DNA from: Calliopum simillimum | Taxonomy: Eukaryota; Arthropoda; Insecta; Diptera; Lauxaniidae | Assembly: GCA_951812925.1 (NCBI GenBank) | Contig: OX638369.1 | Location: 61,952,228 to 62,016,227 of the forward strand | Direction: 5' to 3' | Length of the DNA: 64,000 nucleotides | In this document: positions 45,801-54,548 of the stretch, piece by piece | Layout: the number at the start of each line of letters is the position of its first letter | Position numbering within the stretch: position 1 is the stretch's first letter | The notes under the pieces: model-generated | What the model saw: the letters and a program-made list of their open reading frames with translations, nothing else | What the model was told of the DNA's origin: nothing | Databases searched by the model: none | Program-made: the position numbers and the translations under genes

Positions 45801-48800
45801 TGAAGCTCTCTCTTTTGGTGTATCTGATGAACTTTAGCATACTACTGGGGTAATTGAGAATACATACACACAATAATTTAAAAACCATAACTCATAGCAA
45901 TATGTTATATTGCACAGACCTTATCTTCTAAAAATCAAAATCCATCTAATTGCATTTTCTCAAAATACAATATGTATGTTATTTTGAATAAACCCAGCAA
46001 ACCAAAGGTAACGAATTCGATACGAAAATTCGGCAAATCTTTCTGATTTCGGTACCGAAATCGTTACGAATTCGTCACGAATTTTGTATGAGAAAGTTGA
46101 CACGAATTCGTTACGAAATTTCTGAGCGAAATTCTCAAATTGGTTTTTTTTTTTTAATTTAATTTATTGTATATTTTTATACACATATTTTAGAAAATTA
46201 ATTTTTAATGGAACTTTTAGTCATATACATATTTGCAAATTTTCAATATATAAATGTCACTAAGTAACACACTTTAAATTTCTTAAAACATATATTTTTA
46301 GTACATAAGTGTGCATGTGCATTTTCTAAAGACTTGCATATAAGTTATTGTGCATTACATATTTGAAGATATTCAATAATAACAAAATATTATTTTGTTT
46401 TCCAGACATATTTTATTATAATGTGTATTGGCGTAAAAGTCTTGTTTATAAAATGGAAACAAGAAAGAGAAAGTTTAAAAAATTGTTTAGAAAAATCGTT
46501 ACGAATTCGTAACGAAAAATCTAAACAGTTTCGAATTTGTTCCGAAAAACTCTGAATTCAGAAAGAGTCGGAACATTTGGTTTGTTAAGAAGAGACATAT
46601 CGATAACCTGAAAATTTCAGAACTTGATCAGTTATAGCATTTTGAAATTGTAAAATGAAAATCTGAAATTTGGTTCATAAAGTTTGACATAGTTCAAGGG
46701 ACTTTCCTGAAGGGGCTTTAGGAAATAACGCCCAAAAACAAAAACGAAATAACGCCCAAAATATTTTCATATAAATTTAGGCGATGATCATTTTGAAAAT
46801 AACGCCCAAGATTTGGGCTTTATTTTGTTTTTGGGCGAATTTGTATGTAAAAATTTGGGCGTTATTTCATTTTTTTTTTTGGGCGTTATTTCATATTTTT
46901 TGGGCGATATGACGTTTTTTATTTTGCGAGTTATTTAATTTTTTAAAAATAAAACGAAATGATGCCCAAATAAAAACGAAATAAAGCCCAAATTTTTAGG
47001 CGTTATTTCCAAAATGACTATCGCCCATTCATATGAAAATAACTTGGGCGTTATTTCGTTTTTGTTTTTGGACGTTATTTCTTAGGGCGTTATTTCCTAA
47101 CGCCCATATCTCTTATGCAAAATTTTGCCTTAGAAGATGAGGTCTATTTTCTTGTAGATGATCACATATGATTATCTGGTACATACGAACAAAAATTATC
47201 CAAATTTAATCTTAGTACAAATGTAAGACTAGTAAGGGTGTTACCTTTGGCCTGGCCAAACATTAAACACCCTACACAGCAGTATTTTGAAAATTTTGCT
47301 TCTATGGGAAGTGCCACGCCCTATTGTCCGAATTCACCCAGTTTTTTCTCAGAGTTTGAATTTATAGTTCTTAGCGTTTGAGTGAAATTTGGTTGTATTA
47401 TCTCAACAAATATTTTCAACATAGCGTTTTGAACCCTTTGCTTGTATGGGAGGTGCCACGCCCTCTTGTTCGATTTTATTTAGTTTTTGCTTAAAGCTTG
47501 TATTTATAATTCTTAGTGTCTGAGGAAAATTTAGTTCGATTATCTCAAAAAACGCTATCAGTACAGCGTTTTGAAGCTTTTGCTTATACGAGAGGTGCCA
47601 CCCCTCTTGTCCGAATTCGCCCAGTTTTCGCTTAGAGCTTGCTTTTACAATTCGTAGTATATATGTGTATTTTGGCTGTATTATCGTGAAAAATACTCAA
47701 AAAATTGCATTTTGAATATATTTTTTGTGTTCGCTCATTTTCAATCCCCCGAGCTAACTTTGACGACAGAGGCTGCGCACCAAATTTCATTGAATTATCT
47801 TGCTTAGTTTTTTAAAAAAATGTATTTCCACACACAGCCAGCCAGCCAGCCACCCAGCCAGACAGACGGACATGGCTATATCGACTCAGGAGGTGACGCT
47901 GATAAAGAATATATACCCTGGGTGTAGGGTATAATAAAATATATTATAACAATGATCTTGATGTGGTTTTAATCGGTTTATAGTTTTTCCAGACAAAATA
48001 CAATGCGTCTTTGGTTACCACAACTGTTTGCATCTATAAAAGAGTTTGAATTAAAGTCTACAGAAACACCACGCATGTGTGCCATTCTGGAGTACGGTGT
48101 AAACAAAACCGCAAGTTTCGAAAGCAGCTCATGTGAAGTTGTAAGTAAAATTTATACTTAATTCAATTAGAACTATCACATTTTTAATTTTAAATGAGCT
48201 TCTTGGATTTAAAAAAAAATAGCAAAATTTTTAATGAAAAATTGCAATTCTGACCTCTTGCAAGGGGAAAAAGGGGAAAGGGAAGGGGTGTTTTCATTTA
48301 TTTTTTTTTTCATATTGCACTTAAAGCTTATTTCGTGTACAAAAAATCAACTCGATCGGAGATCATTTACACCTCTTACGATCAATATCGATTCAATATC
48401 ATAAACTTTGATTGAGATGCGCGAATGGAAGATACTGTCCGATTTAAAAAACAAATTTTTCATCTAATTTAGTATTGGCGAGTAGCAACCTTTCCGCACT
48501 GTCAGTGAAAAAACGAAGAACACATGTGCCACGCCCACTTGACGTACACCGCTCATTTTGGTGTAAAGTACTCTATCCATAATATAGTAAAACCCTAAAA
48601 ACTCGGGTCTCTACCAACTACCATATAGAAGTTGCACCACGCCCACTTGCCGTATGCCGCCAATTTTCAGTGTGAAGTACCCTTTCTATAATATATTTAA
48701 TCGCTGAAAATTTCAGGCTTTTAGCTGCTTCCAAACAGGAGTTATGACTTTATTCCATCTAGATGAGCTTTTCGGACCACTGTGCAGCATTAGGTTTGGT

Positions 48801-51800
48801 TCTGCACACAAAAGAATCAGAGCATTTAACTACACGAGCTGCTTTTCTGACAGAAGTGTTCGGAGCTCTTCGAAAGCGTTGTTCGACATCTTTTGCCTTA
48901 ACAATAAGGCATAAGGAAATAACGCCCAAAAAAGTTATTGCTGAAAAAGTGTGTATAAGCTTTTTTCGACACAGTCTTTATACATATTCTGGTCCAGCTC
49001 CTAAACGGCTTCCTCACCCACTATGACATTTGTCAAAAAGTATCTATTCACTTTAAGCTATTTTTTGAATTTAAAAAAAAATTCGTTTTTTGGAAAAAGG
49101 TGGACCTTAATTTTGGAAAGTTGATTCTAACAAAGTTAGTCCCTTTTAATTTTATCTACCGGTCAGTCAAAATTTTAAAGCCCTCTAGCTCATTAACCAG
49201 ATCTTTGAAAAAAGTTTTGTATCTGTATCCTGTATACTGAAATAGGATACACCAACATTTTTTTTATGTTCGGTACACATAGAAAGCCCGATATGATATT
49301 GTTAAAATGGATGTAAACAGATTAAATTTAATTATTTTCTCGTTTTCCATTTTGAAATGGATTAAACATAAGCAATCGTACAGTGGGAGGCTTGATGTAG
49401 CTGGAATCAAGGCCCAAGATTTTTTTTGAAATTTTTCAAAATTTAAATATTTCACATTAATTTTAAATTGTAACTAATATATCTTTCTGGTTTCTTAGTT
49501 GATCGAAAAACGTTAAAAAGCATTTAAAAGGTTACACTGTGCTCGAATCGGAGCAATTTTTTTTCTAACATTGATGGGACCCATGTAGTAAACATAATTC
49601 GGGTATGCTGATTTAAATGGTCATAGTGATTTTTATGGTTTGGCTCTTGTTTTTGAGAAATTCAAGTTTGAAAATTTGACTAAAAAAAAAATTTTTATAA
49701 AAAACAGTATTTTTTTTTCCATTTCAACAATTTTCTCGACAGTTACCTATTTAGTTTGGTCGAATTTTTTTCCTTTTTAACTAATTGAGTGTTCACGACC
49801 ACCAAAGTGCAGCAAAATGTTAAAGAAATCTTCTTTATTACCAAAATTTAGAGTTTTTTACACGCAAAAAACAGTTTTTTCACAAATGTATTCTATTTTT
49901 GATACAATATCTTGATTTTTTAATGAAATTCTAACAATCATCGACAAAAAGCCATCATTTGAGCCGTTCAAAATGACAATGGTGCAACTCCAAAACAAGG
50001 CAAAAGTAATCTCATATAGATTATGTGCCATAATGATCGATTATTTAGTCGATATCATTTTTTCAACTTAATCTTAACAATTCCATATTATCAGGTAAGT
50101 TTTTCGTGAAAACAGAAATCAATTTTATTTATCCCTAACAAAAACTCAGTCAATTATTATTGTGACATTACTTTTGCCTCGTTTTGGAGTTGCACCATTG
50201 TCATTTTGAACGGCTCATTTATTCGTATCAGTGAATAATATTATCGGTTGGTCATATTAAAGCTAAAAATCTAATAAAATGAATAACTGTGCCAAATTAA
50301 ACAAAGTAATATTTGAAGAAAATTTACTATTCCGTCAAGCAAGCGTGGTGGGAAACCACGGAAGTGTATCATTTATACTTTGGTGAACACACACATACGA
50401 GTAGTTCGTGATGCAGAATGAGCCCATCTATTATATGTACCGGAAGCTTGGTACATGATCAAGAAGAATGTTATGCGTGCTTAAATACTAGAAATATCTA
50501 ACAAAATGTATTCAGTTGCAGTTGCTGCATTCAAGAAAAATGCCCATTCTAATCAGACCAATTTCAATGAGTGAATATTTGCAATCATCATTGGAGAGCA
50601 CTGAAAAACCATCTGGAGAAATGTTTCAACTATCAAATGTAACTCCACAATGCAACCACATCGAAAATACGCAAAATCGTTTAGATATGATTGTACGACG
50701 TCTCAAGTTTTCGCAACGACAGTCGATTGCAAGTGAAGAAGAAGCATCAGAAGTAGAATAAATTTGAGAAAATAAATATTTCCAAGTAAAACATCCAAAA
50801 TTTTTACAAAAAAAAGATTTTTTTTAGCATTTTGCTATACTTTTTGTAGGCGTGAACACTTAATTGGTTACAAAAGTAAAAAATTTGATCAAATTGAAAA
50901 GGTATCTATCTGTTGATAGGTAATGGTTGAAATGGAAAAAAATACCTAATTTTATAATTTTTATTTTTTTTAGTCAAACTTTCAAACTTGAATTTCTCGA
51001 AAACTAGAGCCAAACCATAAAAATCACTATGACCATTGAAATCAGCGTGCCCGAATTATGTTTACTACATGGGTCTCATCAATGTTAGAATTTCCGACTA
51101 GCACAGTGTTTTTATTTTTTTTCGATTGGTCAAGAAACAAAAAATTTATAGCCGTTTTGCTATTTAAACTGGATATGTAAAGATCTAAATAAACACTATA
51201 AAACCCCTACAAAACAAACTAGAAAATTGAGCTTAACTCAAATCGGCTTAAGCTGTTTTTACATTTTGCACAGAATAAACTACTGCACATTAAGTAATGC
51301 TGTTTACACTTAAAAATAAAATGTTGAATTTTTTAAGTTTTTGACTTGAGATATTTATGTAAATGGTTAAACAAAAAAATAATAATCTGCATGGTCATGA
51401 GATTTATCTTTTTCATTTAGATTATTACGCCAGAATCATATACTAACAATATAATGGTGAGCCTAACATCTATCGGGATGTATATTTTCGCAAGTTCAAT
51501 CATAAATGCTGTAGGTGCAAAATGGATTTTAAGTAAGTTTTCTGAAATAAACAGCAATTGCAGAAATGGATGTTATCAATTAAATGCTCTTAGTGGTAAA
51601 CAACTAAGCTTAAACTAACTAAATTGCACTAACCAAGATGTATCAAATTTAGTTTTGTTAAGTTTTTCAAAATAAAATTAATTTATTTCTATGGTTAATT
51701 CGCCATCATTTTATTCGTTTAATTTTGCGATGTGTATTTTTTTTAATGTTCCACTTCTGAAAAAAGAGATGTCTTATAATGAATTAATTCTATTTACACA

Positions 51801-53701
51801 TTATGTTTAATAAATTTACATTTATTATAGTTATTGGTTTGAGCATATCCGGGACGAGCGCTATTTCTATGTATTGGTCTGTATCTTCATTGATGACTTT
51901 AATTTTCTCATGCTGTTTTGTTGCAAGTGGCAGTGTTTCGGCAATATCTTTGTTAAATGCATCCGTTAACTTATTTCCGACTACATTGCGGTAAGAGATA
52001 CATGCATTGGCTTACTTTATAAAGGCGAACACATTTGATTCATTTAATTTGTTTAACATATTTCTGTTTAGGACTATGGTGGTATCCTTGACAATGATGT
52101 TCGGGCGTACTGGTTCGCTGATTGGTAATGTACTCTTTCCAATTTTCATGTCGCTGGGTTGTATTCCGCCATTCCTTATGATTAGCTCTGTAATGTTTGG
52201 TAAGTAAATCACAATTTTAATTCACTCGGGGTTCATTATAAATACTAGTTTTAGTAGCATAGTAATGCTCTCAGGTACAAAGACCCAAACTCTTTTTTTT
52301 TGAAATTTACTTTTTTTATCAATTTCAAAAGATATTGTTGTCAATATTTCGAGTACTATTAAATCAAAATTTTCAATGGTTAAAAAGAGGGCGTGTCATT
52401 TCTTACACACCGCCCACTTTTCGTTCATTACAAGGCATTGATAAGGCATTTAACGTATTTTGCTTCTATGGGAGGTTCCACGCGCAACGGCGATATTTCG
52501 CCCACTTTCAGATCAGAGATGCCCTATAGCAATTAGGCTCCTCACAGTTAATTTGAGAATTTTTGCTTTATTAGTTTTCTTTTTATACCGTATTATATTT
52601 TTGAGGGGGGGTGCCACGCCCCTCAACGAGTTTTCCAAATATAATGGCGTATCACATATTAATTCTTGTTTGCAGAGGTAACATCTCCTAAATATTCATT
52701 AAAATTGTTGGAGTCGTTTTCGAGTAATATTGAATAAAAATTTTCAAAAGCTCAAAAGTGGGCGGTCACTTCTTCGATTCCGCCCACTTTTTGTTTTATT
52801 AAGCCGTACCCGCTCACCAAATTTCATCCAAATACCTTGTATGGTTTGCGAGTTATGACTGAATCAAATTTAAAATCTAGGGCAATGCCACGCCCCCTGT
52901 TGGGCATTTACAAAGTTCAGACCTAGCTTATTCTTCATTGTATGCTAATATCTAACACTATTCCAAGTTTCATTGAAATCGCTGAAGCCGTTTTCGAAAA
53001 AATAATATTGAGTACAAAAAACAAAACAAAAAAACCAAAGAACATACAATTTTAGCTCGTATAAGAAGAGAAGATAAAAAAATGACATATAAACGGAAAT
53101 CAACCACTTAATTTTTTTTTAAGCTAAAGTACTCACTGACAACGTTTTTTCGAAATTTTACTAAGAGATTTCATATCGCCCAATTACTACAAGAACGTCA
53201 CAACTCAAAAAACTCGATTTTGCAGTAAATATGTTCAAAGTTTTCAACTGAAAAAGTTATTTCGTTCTCAAAAGGTGACCGTGAAAGATATTATCATCAA
53301 ATTTTCACACAATATGAAGCATGATATAACAAATAATTCTGCATCATTAACTCAAAATTTGTGTTTTTTGAGTTGTGATGTTCTTGTAGTAAATGAGCGA
53401 TATGCATACTTTACCATACTTACCAGATTACAACATTTTCTAACTTCATAGTGCATGAACGAGTTTTGACCACTAGTCGGCATAAATCCCCTACTCATGA
53501 TCTTAATTTTGTGTTGACTCATGGAACTAGTTTAGAAAACCAATGACCGTTTCTTTTGTTGTATTGTCCTTACAAAACCCCGCGTAAATTAATATAAAAC
53601 GTTTGTATGATTTGTCTATTAATCAAAAAAATTTATTATTTTCAGCTGGTTGCTTTATGACTATTTTCCTGCCAAGTACTAGAAAGGTCTCATTAAAATA
53701 A
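36645..53701 (+). CDS. SV2/SVOP-like major facilitator transporter, intact, 10 coding exons found
   Basis: Spliced coding: 36645-36878, 36942-37104, 37328-37506, 44334-44515, 45680-45849, 47993-48140, 51421-51532, 51831-51990, 52072-52199, 53646-53701. All junctions are GT/AG and phases agree (1,2,1,0,2,0,1,2,1), giving about 510 residues without a stop. MFS features: ETTTVSYIMSSAECDL and NGITYAGMITSAILWGYIAD, motif A DTMGRKK between membrane segments 2 and 3, GPFAVLMSYLSELHG, PESPKFLMSQGRN after segment 6, MRLWLPQLF at segment 7, then an NKT glycosylation-type site in the large loop. Insect relatives are annotated as synaptic vesicle glycoprotein 2-like membrane transporters. Substrate unknown. 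The initiator ATG lies in an unidentified upstream exon; the first acceptor is placed at 36643-36644 (GGCAG|CT). Confidence 0.9.
36942..37104 (+). CDS. Transporter exon 2
   Basis: Acceptor TTCACAG, donor GTAAGA. Encodes membrane segments 2-3 with the conserved DTMGRKK loop. Confidence 0.9.
37328..37506 (+). CDS. Transporter exon 3
   Basis: Acceptor GTTTCAG, donor GTGAGC. Encodes GPFAVLMSYLSELHGK, RIMMLSGIMFSFGN and PQDWDFHAVGLT. The open frame continues to 37592, but the donor at 37507 gives correct phase into FHSWQIYLA of exon 4. Confidence 0.88.
37600..38705. other. Intron 3 sequence, old repeat fragment
   Basis: No gene. 38040-38290 (AAATTTGGTACAG, GGGCATGG, GACGGACAC) resembles the interior of fly DINE-like repeats but has no defined ends. 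Confidence 0.4.
38709..39415 (+). mobile_element. DINE-1/INE-1-like element, copy 1
   Basis: Starts with AGGTGTTACATTTGGCCTGG and CAAACATTAAATACCC, continues with repeated GGGAGGTGCCACG blocks, and ends with the fly DINE-1 core AGACGGACATGGCTATATCG, ACTCAGGAGGTGACGCTGAT and AAGAATATAT. Noncoding helentron-type element in intron 3. Collinear with 47232-47935. Confidence 0.8.
39600..40410 (-). pseudogene. rosa-type mariner transposase, catalytically dead
   Basis: N-terminal helix-turn-helix part at 40177-40410 (RKNREQSIRHRSQAMGISYG, LWRILRRHLGLKAYKIQLVQ), then a deletion/frameshift into the catalytic part at 39600-40217: EAHFWLNGYVNKQSCHIW, DLWFHQDGATCHTAGETITL and WPPRSRDLMPLNYFLWGYVK. Spacing from the Asp of HQDGA to the third position is 41 residues, the DD41D signature of rosa. 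The first Asp is gone (Tyr before EAHF, at the deletion junction) and the third is Asn (PLNYF instead of PLDYF). The extreme N-terminus continues beyond the foldback insertion, at 43478 onward. Confidence 0.88.
40413..43469. mobile_element. 3.06 kb foldback element, hAT-type 8 bp duplication ATGCACTC
   Basis: TAGCCTGGTTTTAGTG at 40413 and its inverse at 43469 are flanked by ATGCACTC on both sides (40405-40412, 43470-43477). The two arms (40413 to ~41920 and ~41980 to 43469) are almost perfect inverse copies around a ~60 bp centre. Each arm has about seven copies of a 90-220 bp module: ATGTATGACC, CATTATTTTTT, CCCCAACATTTT, CTACCCCCTATCTGCC and GGGGTCCCCCTAC. No coding capacity. 8 bp duplication and TAG ends suggest hAT (P-type also possible). 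It sits in an intron of the intact transporter. Confidence 0.92.
43783..44249. mobile_element. Possible MITE with CAAAAGGGCG ends
   Basis: TCAAAAGGGCGAATTTCC (near 43812) is mirrored by TTCAAAAGGGCGTATTTCC on the minus strand near 44226, and the outer parts GATAAGAGGAG / GATCTTATGTGAGGAG also match. Noncoding, in intron 3. No clear duplication. Confidence 0.5.
44334..44515 (+). CDS. Transporter exon 4
   Basis: Acceptor CCTACAAG, donor GTAAGT. Encodes FHSWQIYLAISSIPSFISG, the PESPKFL motif and the start of the central cytoplasmic loop. The preceding 6.8 kb intron is mostly transposable elements. Confidence 0.9.
44516..45028. other. Intron 4, nothing recognised
   Basis: AT-rich intron sequence, short frames only. 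Confidence 0.5.
45029..45457. mobile_element. TTA-flanked MITE carrying TATCGATA-like motifs
   Basis: GAGCTCGCATACTAT at 45029 and its inverse ATAGTTTGCGAGCTC ending 45457, with TTA on both sides (45026-45028, 45458-45460), as for PIF/Harbinger. The terminal ~100 bp on each side contain repeated CTATCGAT, TATCGATAG and CATCGATAG sites. Noncoding, in intron 4. Confidence 0.75.
45680..45849 (+). CDS. Transporter exon 5
   Basis: Acceptor TTTTGCAG, donor GTAATT. Encodes HKVLLEEVPEKSKEND, the charged central loop, and the start of membrane segment 7 (LKLSLLVYLMNFSILLG). Confidence 0.88.
45990..46592. mobile_element. Possible MITE with AAACCAAA ends and CGAATTCG-rich termini
   Basis: CAGCAAACCAAAGGTAACGA at about 45998 mirrors TTAACAAACCAAATGTTCCG on the minus strand near 46590. 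Both subterminal parts are rich in GTTACGAATTCGTAACGA palindromes. In intron 5. Confidence 0.55.
46721..47097. mobile_element. Palindromic MITE with GGAAATAACGCCC ends
   Basis: GGAAATAACGCCC (46721) and GGGCGTTATTTCC (47097) are flanked by TA. The element is a near palindrome full of AAATAACGCCCAA motifs in both orientations. In intron 5. A lone GGAAATAACGCCCAAAAA at 48914 is a related fragment. Confidence 0.8.
47232..47935 (+). mobile_element. DINE-1/INE-1-like element, copy 2
   Basis: Collinear with 38709-39415: GTGTTACCTTTGGCCTGGCC, repeated GGGAGGTGCCACGCCCTC blocks, a (CAGC)n stretch, GACGGACATGGCTATATCG and AAGAATATATACCCTGG, finishing in a small palindrome TACCCTGGGTGTAGGGTA. This terminal palindrome is typical of DINE-1. 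In intron 5. Confidence 0.85.
47993..48140 (+). CDS. Transporter exon 6
   Basis: Acceptor TTTTTCCAG, donor GTAAGT. Encodes QNTMRLWLPQLFASIKEFE and a loop with Cys residues and NKT, a possible N-glycosylation site. Confidence 0.88.
48480..48740. repeat. Fragment of a GCCACGCCCAC repeat family
   Basis: Two related ~120 bp halves: GTGCCACGCCCACTTGACGT at 48528 and CACCACGCCCACTTGCCGTA at 48635, each followed by GTGAAGTAC-type sequence. In intron 6, no ends defined. Confidence 0.5.
49961..50216. mobile_element. 256 bp MITE nested in the previous element
   Basis: GAGCCGTTCAAAATGACAAT and its inverse give ~45 bp inverted repeats continuing through GGTGCAACTCCAAAAC. ATTT flanks both sides (49957-49960, 50217-50220). 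Confidence 0.75.
50516..50761 (+). CDS. Small open frame inside the CACTGTGCT element, unrecognised
   Basis: 81 codons, less AT-rich than the surroundings, encoding SEYLQSSLESTEKPSGEMFQ, NRLDMIVRRLKFSQRQS and an acidic tail EEEASEVE, with AATAAA just after the stop (about 50774). It looks like the C-terminal end of a decayed transposon protein. No family recognised. Confidence 0.35.
   Translation: MQLLHSRKMPILIRPISMSEYLQSSLESTEKPSGEMFQLSNVTPQCNHIENTQNRLDMIVRRLKFSQRQSIASEEEASEVE
51421..51532 (+). CDS. Transporter exon 7
   Basis: Acceptor TTCATTTAG, donor GTAAGT. Encodes SYTNNIMVSLTSIGMYIFAS, a membrane segment, and GAKWIL. Its last ten bases plus the donor recur at 16495 in paralog A. Confidence 0.88.
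51831..51990 (+). CDS. Transporter exon 8
   Basis: Acceptor TTATTATAG, donor GTAAGA. Encodes IGLSISGTSAISMYW, LIFSCCFVASGSVSAI and LFPTTL. Same length as exon 8 of paralog A. Confidence 0.9.
52072..52199 (+). CDS. Transporter exon 9
   Basis: Acceptor CTGTTTAG, donor GTAAGT. Encodes RTMVVSLTMMFGRTGSLIGN and VLFPIFMSLGCIPPFLM, the last membrane segments. Confidence 0.9.
52305..53074 (-). mobile_element. Helitron-like element, copy 4, 3'-truncated
   Basis: Collinear with 8200-9020 of copy 1 (GAGGTTCCACGCGCAA, GTGCCACGCCC, CGCCCACTTTTTG) and ending at the same TATAAGAAGAGAAGA terminus at 53074. Read on minus, its 5'-TCTTCTCTTCTTATACGAG end is intact and its 3' hairpin end is missing. It lies in intron 9 of the transporter, absent from intron 9 of paralog A. 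Confidence 0.75.
53646..53701 (+). CDS. Transporter exon 10 (last)
   Basis: Acceptor ATTTTCAG. Encodes AGCFMTIFLPSTRKVSLK and TAA. Three copies of this exon exist in the window (5980, 19747, 53646). Confidence 0.92.
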
Positions 53702-53722
53702 TGTAAAACTGAATGTTATATA

Positions 53723-53728
53723 AATAAA
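53723..53728 (+). promoter_or_regulatory. Polyadenylation signal AATAAA
   Basis: AATAAA lies 22 bases after the transporter stop, implying a very short 3' UTR. It is conserved at copy C (6057) and is split off from paralog A by the Helitron-like insertion at 19820. Confidence 0.7.
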
Positions 53729-53965
53729 AGGACACATTAAAAAATTTGTTAATATATACATACATTTATCTTTTCTTGAGAAGAATTCAATCAACACTTC
53801 ACACGATTACCGAACAGTAAGGATAGGTATGTATTTGAAGGTTAATAAAGGTGATTCTCAGATAACTGTGCTTGCTGCTGTCTCCGATTGAAAAGACAGA
53901 AGATAATTTTATTCGATTTATGCAAGTTTCCTTTTGTTTTCTTGTGTAAAAAGACTCTTATGGCT

Positions 53966-54245
53966 ACCCTGCAGTAAAAATATGAGACAGTATACAAAAA
54001 TACTAGTTCACGGTTAGTACTAAGCCACTGGTTGATGACTAGTTGTTAAAAAACTATTTCACACCACAATCAGCACCGGACTGGTGTAAACGTAATGCAG
54101 AAGGGGACAATTGAAATTTTGTAGTACATCAACACACAAAAAAGAACAGTTGCTTGTATGAAAAGGGATTGAAGTTGGACTAGTAACGGTTGGTAGAGGG
54201 CTAGTTAATGAACTACACTTTAACTAGTCCATTTGCCTGCAGGGT
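53966..54245. mobile_element. 280 bp MITE, duplicate copy
   Basis: Perfect ACCCTGCAG / CTGCAGGGT ends; same length as 6302-6581. Confidence 0.65.
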
Positions 54246-54365
54246 TTGTATATGTTCGAGCAATTATAGCTCGCATACCTGAATACACTAAATTCACTTT
54301 CAATGCAAAGATTTTTTCGGGCTTAATTCATTCAAGTCAAAACAAACTAATGCAGAAAATCACGG

Positions 54366-54543
54366 TCATATCATTCTGTGCGGTTTGCGAGACCTTAGTC
54401 CGGCATCAGTCACGGGTTTTCTAATGGTTTCTGGATGAAGTTCGTTTTGACTGGATTGAAGAAGCTCTGCACTTAGTTTCTGTGCAGTTATAAATGGATC
54501 CACGCCGATCATACGCTTGATATGTAGCCGATCTCCATGTGTG
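54366..54543 (-). pseudogene. Tc1-like transposase fragment, 3' part of the split copy
   Basis: Encodes VLTHGDRLHIKRMIGVD, TAQKLSAEL and HPETIRKPVTDAGLRSRK, the second HTH. It continues at 56824 after the hAT insertion. Counterpart of 6702-6890. Confidence 0.82.
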
Positions 54544-54548
54544 AGAAC

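Larger units (their letters stand above)
49535..51108. mobile_element. 1.57 kb element with ~300 bp inverted repeats, CACTGTGCT ends
   Basis: CACTGTGCTCGAATCGGAG at 49535 and the inverse ending CTAGCACAGTG at 51108 open long inverted repeats (about 49535-49830 and 50830-51108) sharing GACCCATGTAGTAAACATAA, TTTTTATGGTTTGGCTCT and TGAGAAATTCAAGTTTGA. No clear target duplication and superfamily not assigned. In intron 6. Confidence 0.75.

Noticed and set aside
48763..49026. 87-codon ORF in intron 6 as a separate gene
   Set aside because: Includes a fragment of the AAATAACGCCC MITE and has no recognisable domain or supporting signals.
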